From assembly GCA_963742655.1 (NCBI GenBank), contig CAVUMM010000008.1, positions 62,001-126,000 of the forward strand: a stretch of DNA of 64,000 nucleotides. The letters run 5' to 3'. Shown here one piece after another: positions 1 through 8,956 of the stretch. The DNA comes from JAICLK01 sp963742655 (GTDB lineage Bacteria > Patescibacteriota > Saccharimonadia > Saccharimonadales > UBA4665). The notes beneath the pieces were generated by a model. The model was not told the DNA's origin, searched no databases, and saw only the letters and a list, made by a program, of their open reading frames with translations. Both the position numbers and the translations under genes were made by a program. Each line of letters starts with the position of its first letter. Within the stretch, counting starts at the first letter, position 1.

Positions 1-134
1 TTGGCATTATACCTATTAGATTACCCCGACAATTCTTTGATGACAACTCCATAATTGTCAAATTGTTCCAACAACTGAATATCAGGGTGGGCATGCCCGG
101 CAGGCAACGCCTAGCGTGTCTGCTCCGATGATTG

Positions 135-140
135 TATAAT
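135..140 (+). promoter_or_regulatory. -10 box TATAAT of a probably leaderless gene
   Basis: A perfect TATAAT ends seven bases before the ATG at 147, so transcription would start at or next to the A of the start codon. No ribosome-binding site fits. Bases 1-134 show no other feature I can support. Confidence 0.55.
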
Positions 141-146
141 ACATAA

Positions 147-1781
147 ATGCATTATTTTGGGCGGCTGTCCCCCTTTGTTTATCGCGGTGCAGATGAGGGC
201 GAGCCTGCTGCCGCGTCCGCATCGTCGACTGTAAAAAAGCCATGCTTCAATCGTTTGGATTTTGACCTACGGGGAATCAGCGACTTGCGCGGACACGAAA
301 CCGACGGTTTGGAAGAAGGCTATTGCGAGCTTGATCCGCTATCCCTGGCGACGATGCGCGAAGTCTACGGCTCAGATTATCGGGCCCAGGCTATGGTGGA
401 TCTGTATGAACGACGACTGGTATACGGCCGGGCGCCGAACCGGCCGCGGTCTCACGCCGCAGTCCTGGCCTCTACATTGGCGCTGGTTCGAATGAGCCGG
501 CCAGAATCGGTACTGGACCTTGGCTGCGGCGTAGGTTTGCTGACCAGGGCTTTGGTTCGCGAGCCATATATAAAGAGACTGGTCGGGGCCGATATTGACG
601 CGAGGCATGTACGGGTTGCTGAAGCGCTCTTGCCCGGCGAACCTTTGCCCCATCAGCCCGCTATTGAAATGCGGCAATTGGACATGACGGTGGCTGCCGA
701 CCGCGAAGCCGTTCGTGGTATTGAGTTCGTCGCCCTGAACGAAGTGATCCAGCAGATCGCGGACAAAGCCTGGATTTCAAATGTATTTGCGCTAAACCCA
801 AATATTCTGGTCGTCACGACGCCGAACAAAAACTTCAACGCTATTTATCCGTCCATGCTCCTGTGCGAAAACGGTCTGCGCGACCCAGAGCATGTGTTTG
901 AGTTTACTTTAGTAGAGTTCATCAATTGGGCAAACTCGTATGGCGAGCGCTATGACTACTCAGTTGACATTTTGCCTCTCGGCCCCGCCGATGCCACCCA
1001 CGGATCGGCAAGTCTTATGGCGGTTTTCCAGAAGACGCGCGATACGACCGGCAGCCTGCTGGCTGGCGCGCGCAACGCCGACAGAAGCCAGATCATCCAG
1101 ACTGCCATCAATCCACTGCAATATGACTCAAGCGACGTTCATTGGGAAACCGAAGGCAGCCCGGCCAGCCCCAACCGGCGCCTGTTCCTGGAATATTTGC
1201 GCCCATCCCTGAGTGAGACGGCGGACAAGCGAGTGATTGATATCGGTTGCGGGCAAGGATGGTTAAGTTACGAGATATCCCGCATCGGCGGCCAGCCGCT
1301 CGGTATCGATCCTTCTTCGCGCTGCCTCGACATGGCGCGGTCTTTATACCCAAATCTGGAGCTGAGCCAGCAATCGTTACAATCATTTCACTCTGATGCG
1401 CGATTTGATGCAGCGTTTATGGTAATGGTTGAGAATTTCCTGGATGTGAGGACAGTATTCACAAAAGTGCGGCAAATATTGCGGCCGGGCGGCCAGTTCG
1501 TATTGATCGTTGCCGATTTCGAGCGCTCAATCAATGGACTCGACCACAAAGTTGAACGCGAAGTGATCAGTGAAGATACCGTCGCTATCCGGATTGAGTG
1601 TCCGGATCGTTTCGGTGTGCTATGCGACATTCATCATCCCTTGCATGCCTATATTCGGACCGCCAAAGAAGCAGGATTTACCTTTTATCAACATACCAAT
1701 ATTGTGCCGCGGCGCTGGCATCCTCGCTACAAAACCCACAAGGGCAAGCCATTGTTTCACTTGCTCGAATTCGAATGGTGA
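147..1781 (+). CDS. Tandem SAM methyltransferase, N-terminal half Hen1-like
   Basis: This 544-residue protein has two class I SAM-binding folds. The first has motif I LDLGCGVGLL (about 123-132), VVTTPNKNFN (222-231) and DPEHVFEF (246-253), a layout matching bacterial Hen1, which 2'-O-methylates RNA 3' ends. Hen1 binds its metal through E-x-x-E-H plus a later His. Here the motif reads EVIQQ (E199, Q202, Q203) and H249 is kept, so two ligands are changed. The second domain (from about 360) has VIDIGCGQGW and a LRPGGQF post-motif typical of small-molecule or UbiE-like methyltransferases. The start follows a TATAAT by seven bases. The methyltransferase call is firm; the Hen1 relationship is from motif memory, and the substrate is unknown. 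No Pnkp-like RNA repair partner is adjacent. Confidence 0.7.
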   Translation: MHYFGRLSPFVYRGADEGEPAAASASSTVKKPCFNRLDFDLRGISDLRGHETDGLEEGYCELDPLSLATMREVYGSDYRAQAMVDLYERRLVYGRAPNRPRSHAAVLASTLALVRMSRPESVLDLGCGVGLLTRALVREPYIKRLVGADIDARHVRVAEALLPGEPLPHQPAIEMRQLDMTVAADREAVRGIEFVALNEVIQQIADKAWISNVFALNPNILVVTTPNKNFNAIYPSMLLCENGLRDPEHVFEFTLVEFINWANSYGERYDYSVDILPLGPADATHGSASLMAVFQKTRDTTGSLLAGARNADRSQIIQTAINPLQYDSSDVHWETEGSPASPNRRLFLEYLRPSLSETADKRVIDIGCGQGWLSYEISRIGGQPLGIDPSSRCLDMARSLYPNLELSQQSLQSFHSDARFDAAFMVMVENFLDVRTVFTKVRQILRPGGQFVLIVADFERSINGLDHKVEREVISEDTVAIRIECPDRFGVLCDIHHPLHAYIRTAKEAGFTFYQHTNIVPRRWHPRYKTHKGKPLFHLLEFEW

Positions 1782-1870
1782 ATCATTCCAATGCTAAAGT
1801 AATTTACCGATGTGACGAGACAATTGAAGCTCATCGTTTTACAAATTTCCAGACCGATTAGAACTTTCAT

Positions 1871-2653
1871 ATGACCCAACTAATTAATAGTAACTTGGCA
1901 GAAAATTACCATCGGTTGCGGCCGGGATATCTGCCCGAAATGATTGATGCTTGCTTGCAGTTTGGCGGGCTTGCTGTAGGTGACCGGCTTTTAGAAATCG
2001 GTGCCGGCACGGGCAAGGCCACGCGTGATTTTGCGGAGCGGGGTTTTGGCATTACGGCCGTTGAGCGTGAGCCGGAAATGATTGCGGTCGCAGATAGTGA
2101 ATTGGCGCAATACTCTGGACAAGTACATTTTGTTGAAGGCACGCTGGACGCAACTATTGCGGAAGGCAAGCTCGATGATCAATACGATGGCGCGTATGTC
2201 GCGATGGCTTGGCGGTGGCTCACTCCGTACGAACGGACCCAGTCCAGGATTCATCGGCTTTTGCGGCCGGCGGGCTGCCTGGCAATACTGGAAAATTCGC
2301 AGATAGTGACGGACGGTGAAGGCGACCAATTCATCAATGGGCTATTTAAAATTTTAAGCGATCACGAACCTACGCTATACGGCATGGCTATTTATCCGCG
2401 AACCACCATACATCCAGTGCCTTTGGAGCAAAAATATTTTAAACCGGTCCATTATCAGACGGTAAGAAAAACGTTCAGACTTACCATGGATGACTACACG
2501 GAACTAGCTAACTCGCCGACAGGCTATGACGGTTTCCCCACCTATCCGACAAGACACTATCTTGATGAGGTGCAGGAATTGTTCGACCAATTCGGCGGTA
2601 TGGTCGAGCTCCCGATGATGGACACGGTACAAATCGCCCGAAAAGTCGACTAA
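1871..2653 (+). CDS. Class I SAM-dependent methyltransferase (UbiE/Methyltransf_11-like)
   Basis: A 260-residue soluble protein. Motif I is LLEIGAGTGKATRDF near residue 38. An acidic residue follows in TAVEREPEM, and the post-motif is LRPAGCLAILENS. The motif IV region contains the AMAWRWL signature seen in many Methyltransf_11 proteins acting on small molecules. The substrate cannot be read from the sequence. It follows the tandem methyltransferase by 89 bases on the same strand and may be co-transcribed. It faces an APH-type kinase on the other strand only 28 bases downstream. Confidence 0.8.
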   Translation: MTQLINSNLAENYHRLRPGYLPEMIDACLQFGGLAVGDRLLEIGAGTGKATRDFAERGFGITAVEREPEMIAVADSELAQYSGQVHFVEGTLDATIAEGKLDDQYDGAYVAMAWRWLTPYERTQSRIHRLLRPAGCLAILENSQIVTDGEGDQFINGLFKILSDHEPTLYGMAIYPRTTIHPVPLEQKYFKPVHYQTVRKTFRLTMDDYTELANSPTGYDGFPTYPTRHYLDEVQELFDQFGGMVELPMMDTVQIARKVD

Positions 2654-2681
2654 ATTCCGCCTAGATCGAATATCTAAAACA

Positions 2682-3731
2682 TTACTTCGCATCCAGTGTT
2701 GCCTGAGCATCATCGCAAATGCGCCCCAATATTTGCAACAGTTCAGCTGTTGAACGTGCCCTTTGCGGCAAGGGCACTCGCAGCTTTTCTACCAAGATTC
2801 GCTCGCTGACGATTCGAGTAATCATGGCATCGAGGCTTGTGAGCAGGATTCGTTTTTTCAAAGTCAGCTCGTCCCTAAGCTCGGGGTAGTTTCCATGAAG
2901 GTCGAGATGGTCTTGGAGCAGCGCTAGTTTTTGCTCTAGCGACAATTTAGGGTAATGCTTACCTGGTGGTGTGGCGAAAAAGTCGTAGTCAAACCGCAGC
3001 AGCTTATGAATGTCTCTTACAAAATCACCAAACTCAACTGCGCCCCATTCAAAATCAACAACATAAAGAGGCCTTTGGACATTTCCCAGGGTCGCTTGCC
3101 CTACCAGCACGTTGCCATCGTGTAAATCGCCGTGAATGCGCTGAGTTGTTTCGTATTCGGCAACCGATTGATCAATTAATGTACCCCAGAGATTTAGTGC
3201 GTGGATCAGTAGTCGATGCCGAGGCGATTGAGTATCGCTGTACCCACCCTGGCTAACGATGTCCATAAATGGTTGCTGCCTGTCATGATAATACGTGCGG
3301 AGATTAACTTGCTCGTGCTTTCCGTCGTTAGACGTGGCATGAACGAGTGCGGCCCAATCTAACACACGTCTATAATCTTTAACTTCTATACCCGCAATCA
3401 TGGCAGGAACGCCGAGCATGCTCGTTTCAATCCAATATGATGCCGTAGGCTTGTTCCCGTTCGTGACGGTTCCATAGCTGATGGCAGTAGGGAATTCTAG
3501 CCCTTCAGAAACTGGCAACGAACCCAAATAGTCAGCAATAAATCGTCCTTTGTTTGGTGTGAAGTAACGATGCGTGGCTAGCGCCTCAGCCGTTGTGGGG
3601 TTTGGTATCTGGGCACAGAGATGCAGAACGCCACCTGCGGCCAAACGGTAAGTTTCATTGTAACCGCTGGATAGCTCTTGAGACGCCAGTACTTCAAAAG
3701 GAGTGCCACTTAGTAGGTCGTAAGATTGCAT
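2682..3731 (-). CDS. APH-family phosphotransferase (aminoglycoside/choline kinase-like)
   Basis: A 349-residue protein with the catalytic loop RIHGDLHDGNVLV (H-G-D-x-H-x-G-N) followed by the metal-binding segment VVDFEWGAVEFGDF, the usual order in APH and choline kinase folds. The N-terminal nucleotide lobe is divergent. The family phosphorylates hydroxyls of small molecules such as aminoglycosides, choline, homoserine or sugars. Nothing here identifies the substrate, and resistance should not be assumed. It is a single gene converging on the methyltransferase at 1871-2653. Confidence 0.8.
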   Translation of the reverse strand: MQSYDLLSGTPFEVLASQELSSGYNETYRLAAGGVLHLCAQIPNPTTAEALATHRYFTPNKGRFIADYLGSLPVSEGLEFPTAISYGTVTNGNKPTASYWIETSMLGVPAMIAGIEVKDYRRVLDWAALVHATSNDGKHEQVNLRTYYHDRQQPFMDIVSQGGYSDTQSPRHRLLIHALNLWGTLIDQSVAEYETTQRIHGDLHDGNVLVGQATLGNVQRPLYVVDFEWGAVEFGDFVRDIHKLLRFDYDFFATPPGKHYPKLSLEQKLALLQDHLDLHGNYPELRDELTLKKRILLTSLDAMITRIVSERILVEKLRVPLPQRARSTAELLQILGRICDDAQATLDAK

Positions 3732-3872
3732 GGAAAAGATTGTTACAGAATACTATCTCATAATATATAATAATAAACAAATTTTCTCGTGAGAATAACT
3801 TGAGTAGGCGCAACTGCTGCTTGAATATAACACATTACGTTGATTGTATGACCCGGCCAGGGACTGTGCTAT

Positions 3873-3901
3873 TTGCAAAACGATACAGGTCGTTGTATAG
3901 T
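3873..3901 (+). promoter_or_regulatory. Sigma-70 promoter TTGCAA-17-TATAGT
   Basis: The -35 TTGCAA (3873-3878) and -10 TATAGT (3896-3901) are 17 bases apart. The predicted start of transcription is about 3908-3911, coinciding with the ATG at 3911 and arguing against upstream start codons in the same frame. Confidence 0.6.
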
Positions 3902-3910
3902 AAATTTTCA

Positions 3911-4723
3911 ATGAGCTCAAGTGAAGTTTATTTTGATTCGCAAGACGTCAGACTGACGGGTACGCTTGTGGTGCCGGATAATGTTGCGGCGACGGCTGCA
4001 GTGCTATGTATTACCGGCGGCGGAGAAGAGCATTGCGATCATTACTACCGGGAGTTTATGGATTACTTAGCAGAAGAGGCCGGCTTTGCTTCTCTCGCTT
4101 TTAATGCGAGGGGAGTTGGTGAAAGTGGCGGAGTCTTTCAAGTCAAACGCGAAGGTGATAATCCGGATGGTTTACCGGTGAATTCGCAGGCCAGCCGCGT
4201 CGTCGATGCAATGCACGCCATCGATTTTTTGAAACGAGACTTGTGGATAGAGGACGATAAACGCATCGCGGTTTTCGGCGGCAGTATGGGCGGCGATATC
4301 GCGGCGAACATTCCGGATATTGACCGGTATGGCGCCTTGGTACTCCGTGCGCCGGCGGCGTATCCGGTTGAAATTCACACTCTGCCTTACGGACGCATCG
4401 GCGAAACGGTTCAGATGCTTGGTGGTGAAGCAGCATCATTGCAAAGTACGAATTTTGATACGATCAAGGGCCTAGATATTCCGCAGATGCTCATTTATAG
4501 TCGGGGCGATAAAGTTATCCCGTGGTCAATCCAATTAAGATATGTCGAGGCCGTTACTAGCGCCGGCGGCCAAGCTTTTTTTGTCGGCGATACAGAAACC
4601 GGGCATTCATACTTAAATCATCAACCTGAAGATGTAGAAGCCAGATCAGTCGACGCTTGGGCTAAGGAAGATACATTTAGATACGCGACGGATTTCTTAC
4701 TAAGACACCTCGTCAGCAGATAG
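3911..4723 (+). CDS. Alpha/beta hydrolase
   Basis: This 270-residue protein has the alpha/beta hydrolase order: ITGGGEEH oxyanion region, nucleophile elbow FGGSMGG (the Ser), acid in SRGDKVIP (Asp) and His in ETGHSYL. The substrate is unknown; the family includes esterases, acyltransferases and peptidases. The reading frame is open from 3800, but I chose 3911 because a good promoter ends at 3901 and the preceding 37 codons lack hydrolase similarity. No signal peptide is seen, so it is probably cytoplasmic. Confidence 0.75.
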   Translation: MSSSEVYFDSQDVRLTGTLVVPDNVAATAAVLCITGGGEEHCDHYYREFMDYLAEEAGFASLAFNARGVGESGGVFQVKREGDNPDGLPVNSQASRVVDAMHAIDFLKRDLWIEDDKRIAVFGGSMGGDIAANIPDIDRYGALVLRAPAAYPVEIHTLPYGRIGETVQMLGGEAASLQSTNFDTIKGLDIPQMLIYSRGDKVIPWSIQLRYVEAVTSAGGQAFFVGDTETGHSYLNHQPEDVEARSVDAWAKEDTFRYATDFLLRHLVSR

Positions 4724-4759
4724 CAGTACAAAAATGGAAAAAGATGACATAATTTGCAA

Positions 4760-5518
4760 ATGAGTAAGCATCGCGCCATCCCGCGGGCCTTTAAAGTTGA
4801 AACAATTCCTTTGGATCAGCACCAAGTAACTTTCGTTTCGATGGAAGGCGATGAGTGGTGTGGTGATCAGCTGATTTATCCGCCAGATCGGCTTGACAGA
4901 GTTCACGAAGTGATGAACGATGCCGATTTGACCTTGGTTGAATACTTCCCGCCGGAACTTAAAGATACCGCATACAGTATTCCGGCCTTAGGCTGGCTGG
5001 CAAAAGAAATCTTCGCACCGAGCCCGCACTACATTGAAATTGCTAAGTATGGCCATAAAATGGGTAAACGAATGGGTGTGGCCGATATTGCTAATAGACC
5101 GTTATTTGCCGTATATGGACTCTTTCTGATAAATATTGTTGTCGAAGAGTACATTGGTGTGAATACCGTTCGGTCGCATCAACTTGACCATATTTTACCG
5201 ACAGCCACGGACGCGCGAAGGATGCTGACGGCCGAAGCTATCATGCAAGAGGCCGAACGACATCCCGAGGGAACGCATATTGCATATATTGGCGCGCCGG
5301 CACATGTGAACCGCGTTGCCCGTTATCTCACGCATGACCAAACCGTGTGGGACCGTGCGCGGCTGGCATTATACCGAAAACTGCCGGGGCTTGATACTTG
5401 CTTGCGTATTTATGAACCCGAAGGCGAGGAATGGAGGCTGGCCGAGCGTCATGCGATTACACCAAGGTCGCTTGGAAGCCTCACGATGGCAGCAGCAAGC
5501 GAATCCACGTTTCGCTAG
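4760..5518 (+). CDS. Unrecognised soluble protein
   Basis: I do not recognise this 252-residue protein. It has no signal peptide or clear membrane helix, a mixed alpha/beta composition, and a segment GTHIAYIGAPAHVNRVARYL that could be a Rossmann-like beta-Gly-helix turn. A distant link to TraB/PrgY-like proteins crossed my mind but no diagnostic motif supports it. CATAAT at 4748-4753 lies seven bases before the ATG, a leaderless arrangement; the in-frame TTG six bases upstream is less likely. It follows the hydrolase by 36 bases. Confidence 0.6.
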   Translation: MSKHRAIPRAFKVETIPLDQHQVTFVSMEGDEWCGDQLIYPPDRLDRVHEVMNDADLTLVEYFPPELKDTAYSIPALGWLAKEIFAPSPHYIEIAKYGHKMGKRMGVADIANRPLFAVYGLFLINIVVEEYIGVNTVRSHQLDHILPTATDARRMLTAEAIMQEAERHPEGTHIAYIGAPAHVNRVARYLTHDQTVWDRARLALYRKLPGLDTCLRIYEPEGEEWRLAERHAITPRSLGSLTMAAASESTFR

Positions 5519-5582
5519 TAGATAATTTTCGAAAAATCAAAATACCTTGACAGTCATAGTAATGTGATATACATTGTTATGT

Positions 5583-5912
5583 ATGACTATAAATAACGTT
5601 TCATCGGACTTACTTCGCGGGCATACAGATACCATTATTCTCGGGCTGCTGGATGGCGGCGATAAATACGGGTACGAAATTACCAAGCTTGTAAACGCTC
5701 GGTCCAAAAATCAATATGAGTTAAAAGAAGCTACCATGTATTCGAGCCTTAAAAGGCTGGAATCAGACAGCCACATTACTTCGTATTGGGGAGACGAAAC
5801 CCAAGGCGGCAGGCGCAAATATTACCGAATTACCAAGACCGGCAGAGATTTATATAAAAGTAATAAGCAGAATTGGGATTATGCGAAACGCGTAATCGAT
5901 TCATTAATATAA
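5583..5912 (+). CDS. PadR-family transcriptional regulator
   Basis: This 109-residue protein has the PadR winged-helix layout: ILGLLDGGDKYGYEITKLV, then EATMYSSLKRLE (the recognition region with Y-x-x-L-x-R-L), then the wing GGRRKYYRITKTG. PadR proteins are mostly repressors of neighbouring envelope or transport genes. TTGACA (about 5548) with TATACA lies just upstream, so the start at 5583 is near-leaderless. The next gene, 16 bases on, begins with a HAAS domain, a classic PadR partner, so the two are probably co-transcribed and functionally linked. Confidence 0.88.
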   Translation: MTINNVSSDLLRGHTDTIILGLLDGGDKYGYEITKLVNARSKNQYELKEATMYSSLKRLESDSHITSYWGDETQGGRRKYYRITKTGRDLYKSNKQNWDYAKRVIDSLI

Positions 5913-5928
5913 CGAAGGGACTAATGAT

Positions 5929-6774
5929 ATGGAAAAGAAACTGCAGCAATTTTTAGATAAACAATTCGCGCCGTACGGAAGTTTTCCGTCGCGGACGGAA
6001 GTCATCAAAGAACTGCATGCCAATCTGGTTGAAAAATATCACGGGTATCAGAAACAAGGCATGACTGACGGCGAAGCGTACCAGGCCACGATCGATTCGT
6101 TCGGCAACGTGGAAGAAATCATGGAGCACGTGCCGCATGGCGATAAAGTTCAGCTTGAAGATGCTGACGATGATTCGGGATTAAAACAGACGATCAAAAG
6201 TACTTTACGGCATGCCAAGGCGGCAATGGGATTTTCCAAATTTGCGGCCGTAAACCTAAAGGGTGCGGACCTGGCTGACACGGATCTGCAGGGCGCTGAC
6301 TTCAGTTATAGCGCTTTGGTCGACACCACTTTTGACAAGTCCAATTTAACAGGCGCAAAGTTTCGTGCGGCAGCCCTGAACGGCGCGTCATTCAAAAACG
6401 CAAACCTGACCGATGTAAATTTTGCTGCCAGCAGCCTGCAAAACGCGGACTTTACCGGCGCCAACCTGACCGGCGCAAAAATCAAAGCGTCAGCGCTGAA
6501 GGGCGCGAAATTCGACAAGGCGATTTTAGCCGAAATTGATTTCCGCCATTCGGATTTAAGCGGCGTTTCGTTTGACGGCCACACGCTGACCAATTTGAAT
6601 TTCAGCGGTTCATCTCTCAAAAACGCCTCGTTCAAAAACACCACGCTCAATGACATCGCATTCCATCACACCGACGTAAAACACACAGATTTTACCGGCG
6701 CCAAAATGGACAAGATCACCTACGCCCTGCTAAAAAGCGCCAAGGCGAACGTCGACAATGCCACGATAGTTTGA
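5929..6774 (+). CDS. HAAS-domain protein fused to pentapeptide repeats
   Basis: Residues 1-75 (RTEVIKELHANLVEKY, then GEAYQATIDSFGNVEEI) match the HAAS/permease-prefix domain usually found next to PadR genes, where it is normally joined to membrane segments. Here it is joined, from about residue 105, to roughly 30 pentapeptide repeats (ADLADTDLQGADFSYSAL, ANLTGAKIKASALKGAKF), predicted to form a right-handed quadrilateral beta-helix. There is no membrane segment. It sits directly downstream of padR. The repeat coil could bind DNA, gyrase or a membrane partner, but nothing decides between these. The domain assignments are confident; the function is not. Confidence 0.75.
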   Translation: MEKKLQQFLDKQFAPYGSFPSRTEVIKELHANLVEKYHGYQKQGMTDGEAYQATIDSFGNVEEIMEHVPHGDKVQLEDADDDSGLKQTIKSTLRHAKAAMGFSKFAAVNLKGADLADTDLQGADFSYSALVDTTFDKSNLTGAKFRAAALNGASFKNANLTDVNFAASSLQNADFTGANLTGAKIKASALKGAKFDKAILAEIDFRHSDLSGVSFDGHTLTNLNFSGSSLKNASFKNTTLNDIAFHHTDVKHTDFTGAKMDKITYALLKSAKANVDNATIV

Positions 6775-6778
6775 GCAA

Positions 6779-7711
6779 TTACTGGTGTACCAATACTTCT
6801 GTAAGTGTCGGGAATTCGCCGCCCATCTGCGCATACATCGTTGACGCGGTTTGGCGCAAATCCAAGCCGGACCATTTGGGCATACCTAATTTTGCGACGA
6901 CCGCATCCAATACGAAAGCCTGTTGGGCTGTATCGTCAAGCCTGATTTCATTTCGGGCATCAGCTTGAACGTCGCCTCTGCTAATGCCTAGGGCAGTAAC
7001 GATTTTCGGACGGTCGACGCCCATACTAACGAGCTGGCCGGACTGGCCAAGATTGAGCGTAACGCTGCCGATGTAGTATTTTGTCCTGGTGCTTGCAACG
7101 CTAACTTCCAAGCTGCAGCTCGTAGCCGAGTCTTTTTCGATAATATGCAGACCAAATCTCCCTTGCGTTTCGTCGCCGTCAAGTTCAGGAAATTTACCGA
7201 ACGACCTTATATGAAGGTAATTCTTAATGGGGTTAATCGATACTTTGTTGACGCCGTTTGATGGATTTGCCGCGATGACTGTCAGGGTTGAGCCGCCCGA
7301 ATTTTCTACCAAAACGATTTTTTTACCGTTCGATATTTCGGGTCTTATTTTTCCGCCAATCGCACTGGTTGGCATCGGTACTTCAAAATAACCGCACGCT
7401 TCACATGTAAAATTACCAAAATATACCCGATCGAATCTGGATCCGGTGAGTACTTCCCCAGTTTCGGTATCTACTATCTGTACCGCCTCTAATCCTTCTG
7501 GGAATCGAAGCCTTACCAGGTTTTGCCGGCGTCCGCCATGCGACAATAATAGCTCGTCAGTTAATTCGTAATCGTTTGCATCATGTTTGCCAATCTCTTC
7601 GAGCGAGCTTTCACCGACCGGGCAAATCCAACTGCTGCCCGGTATTAATCCCAGGTTTTCGGCATCGTCACAAGACACCAAGCCAGTAGTTTCAGTATAT
7701 CCGGCGTTCAT
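6779..7711 (-). CDS. Unrecognised protein with paired cysteines
   Basis: A 310-residue protein that I do not recognise. It has the Cys-x-x-Cys pair FTCEACGYF near residue 125 and other cysteines (LVSCDDAENLG, SWICPVG) in the first 35 residues, so a metal site is possible. There is no signal peptide or membrane helix. The C-terminal third is helix-rich. I chose ATG 7711 over the in-frame TTG at 7717; a TATAAT-like box lies about 20 bases upstream. It converges with the pentapeptide gene, whose stop is only 4 bases away. The IS30 element has inserted about 70 bases upstream of its start and may affect its expression. Confidence 0.55.
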   Translation of the reverse strand: MNAGYTETTGLVSCDDAENLGLIPGSSWICPVGESSLEEIGKHDANDYELTDELLLSHGGRRQNLVRLRFPEGLEAVQIVDTETGEVLTGSRFDRVYFGNFTCEACGYFEVPMPTSAIGGKIRPEISNGKKIVLVENSGGSTLTVIAANPSNGVNKVSINPIKNYLHIRSFGKFPELDGDETQGRFGLHIIEKDSATSCSLEVSVASTRTKYYIGSVTLNLGQSGQLVSMGVDRPKIVTALGISRGDVQADARNEIRLDDTAQQAFVLDAVVAKLGMPKWSGLDLRQTASTMYAQMGGEFPTLTEVLVHQ

Positions 7712-7780
7712 AAGCAATAATGAATAATAATTATAAAACCAAATCAGGATAAGCGCAATTTATAAGCCCTGAATTCCACC

Positions 7781-8861
7781 TCCAAACGCAACATAACCAT
7801 GAATAACTAAAAGCATCCCTGTTCTTCCGGTAGACTGGTTGTTACTAAGCAACAATCTAACCGAAGGAGACAGAGATGCACTCTCATCTTACACAACACC
7901 AACGTATTGAGCTAAGCCTACTGTTGAGACTTGGCCGCAGTCAGCGGGCAGCCGCAATGGTATTGGGCGTAAGCCCAAGTACCGTTTGCCGGGAATTACA
8001 ACGTAACTGCAAGGCCGGTGGCCACTACCATGCCACCTATGCACGCATGCAGACAGCTGCCAGGCGGCTTCTGGCTAACCAGGCTTTCAGGAAGCTCGTC
8101 ACCAACCCAGCGCTGGCGTGTCTCATTGCCGGTAAGCTGGTCCATGAGCAATGGTCGCCGGACCAAATAGCCGTTTGGTTGAAACAAACCAGGCAGACTA
8201 TCCGAGTCTGTGCCCAAACTATCTATGACTGGATCTACCGATTTCGACAAGACTTGGTCATCCACTTACGCTCCAACAAGCAACGCTACCGTCGTACAAG
8301 AGCCAACACCCTGCGGAAGAAGTACCGGGCGGCTCTTTTTGCCGAGCGTCGGATCGACCACCGACCAAGCAGTGTTGATGGCCGACACTTCTACGGCCAC
8401 TGGGAGGGTGACACGATAGTCAGCGGTTCACACCGGCCGGGGCGTATTGGCACTTTGGTAGAGCGCAAGAGCGGCTACTTACTGGCTTTCCTACTCCCCG
8501 ACGGTGACCATAGTCATTTTGCCCGGGCAGCGGCAGCTGTCCTTGCCAATATACCGCTACGCTACCGGCGAACCATGACACTAGACAACGGCCTGGAGAT
8601 GCAGGGCTACACTCTGCTTGAGCGCTTAAGTGGTATCCGTGTCTACTTTGCCTATCCCTACCATTCATGGGAACGAGGTACTAATGAGAATGCTAACGGG
8701 TTGCTCAGGCAATATTTCCCGAAACGCAGTGACTTGGGTCTAGCGACCCAAGCACAGCTTGACCATGCCGTCACCTTACTGAATACTAGACCACGGAAAC
8801 GGCTGGGCTACCGGACGCCGGCAGAGGTATTTGAGTCTAAGTGGTAGTGTTGCGATTTGGA
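7781..8861. mobile_element. IS30-family insertion sequence, apparently intact
   Basis: One transposase gene is bounded by imperfect inverted repeats: TCCAAACGCAACATAACCA at 7781-7799 and, reading inward from the other side, TCCAAATCGCAACACTACCA at 8861-8842 (about 17 of 20 positions match with one gap). The length of about 1.08 kb fits the family. A clear target duplication is not visible. The transposase is full length with all catalytic residues, so the element may be active. Confidence 0.8.
7876..8847 (+). CDS. IS30-family transposase
   Basis: The 323-residue protein has an N-terminal helix-turn-helix (RLGRSQRAAAMVLGVSPSTV, then CRELQRN) that is typical of IS30 and binds the element ends. 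The DDE catalytic core is GHWEGDTI (first D), MTLDNGLEM (second D) and GTNENANGLLRQYFPK (E), ending in the LLNTRPRKRLGYRTP segment characteristic of IS30. A Shine-Dalgarno AAGGAGA lies 9 bases before the ATG. All three acidic residues are present, so the enzyme should be functional. Confidence 0.95.
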   Translation: MHSHLTQHQRIELSLLLRLGRSQRAAAMVLGVSPSTVCRELQRNCKAGGHYHATYARMQTAARRLLANQAFRKLVTNPALACLIAGKLVHEQWSPDQIAVWLKQTRQTIRVCAQTIYDWIYRFRQDLVIHLRSNKQRYRRTRANTLRKKYRAALFAERRIDHRPSSVDGRHFYGHWEGDTIVSGSHRPGRIGTLVERKSGYLLAFLLPDGDHSHFARAAAAVLANIPLRYRRTMTLDNGLEMQGYTLLERLSGIRVYFAYPYHSWERGTNENANGLLRQYFPKRSDLGLATQAQLDHAVTLLNTRPRKRLGYRTPAEVFESKW

Positions 8862-8956
8862 TTAGAGTCTAAGAGCTTTGCGTGCTTGCACAAGCGCCCT
8901 GTTTGAATCTTTTTGGAATGTTATCACGAACGCGTGGCTGTAGTTTACGCCGAATT

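Noticed and set aside
21..107. Short minus-strand frame at the left end that reads like a protein C-terminus
   Set aside because: A stop codon closes it after 28 codons and it has no start or family match; at most a gene remnant.
2682..3731. Calling the APH-family gene an antibiotic-resistance determinant
   Set aside because: Only the general kinase fold is visible; the family has many housekeeping substrates.
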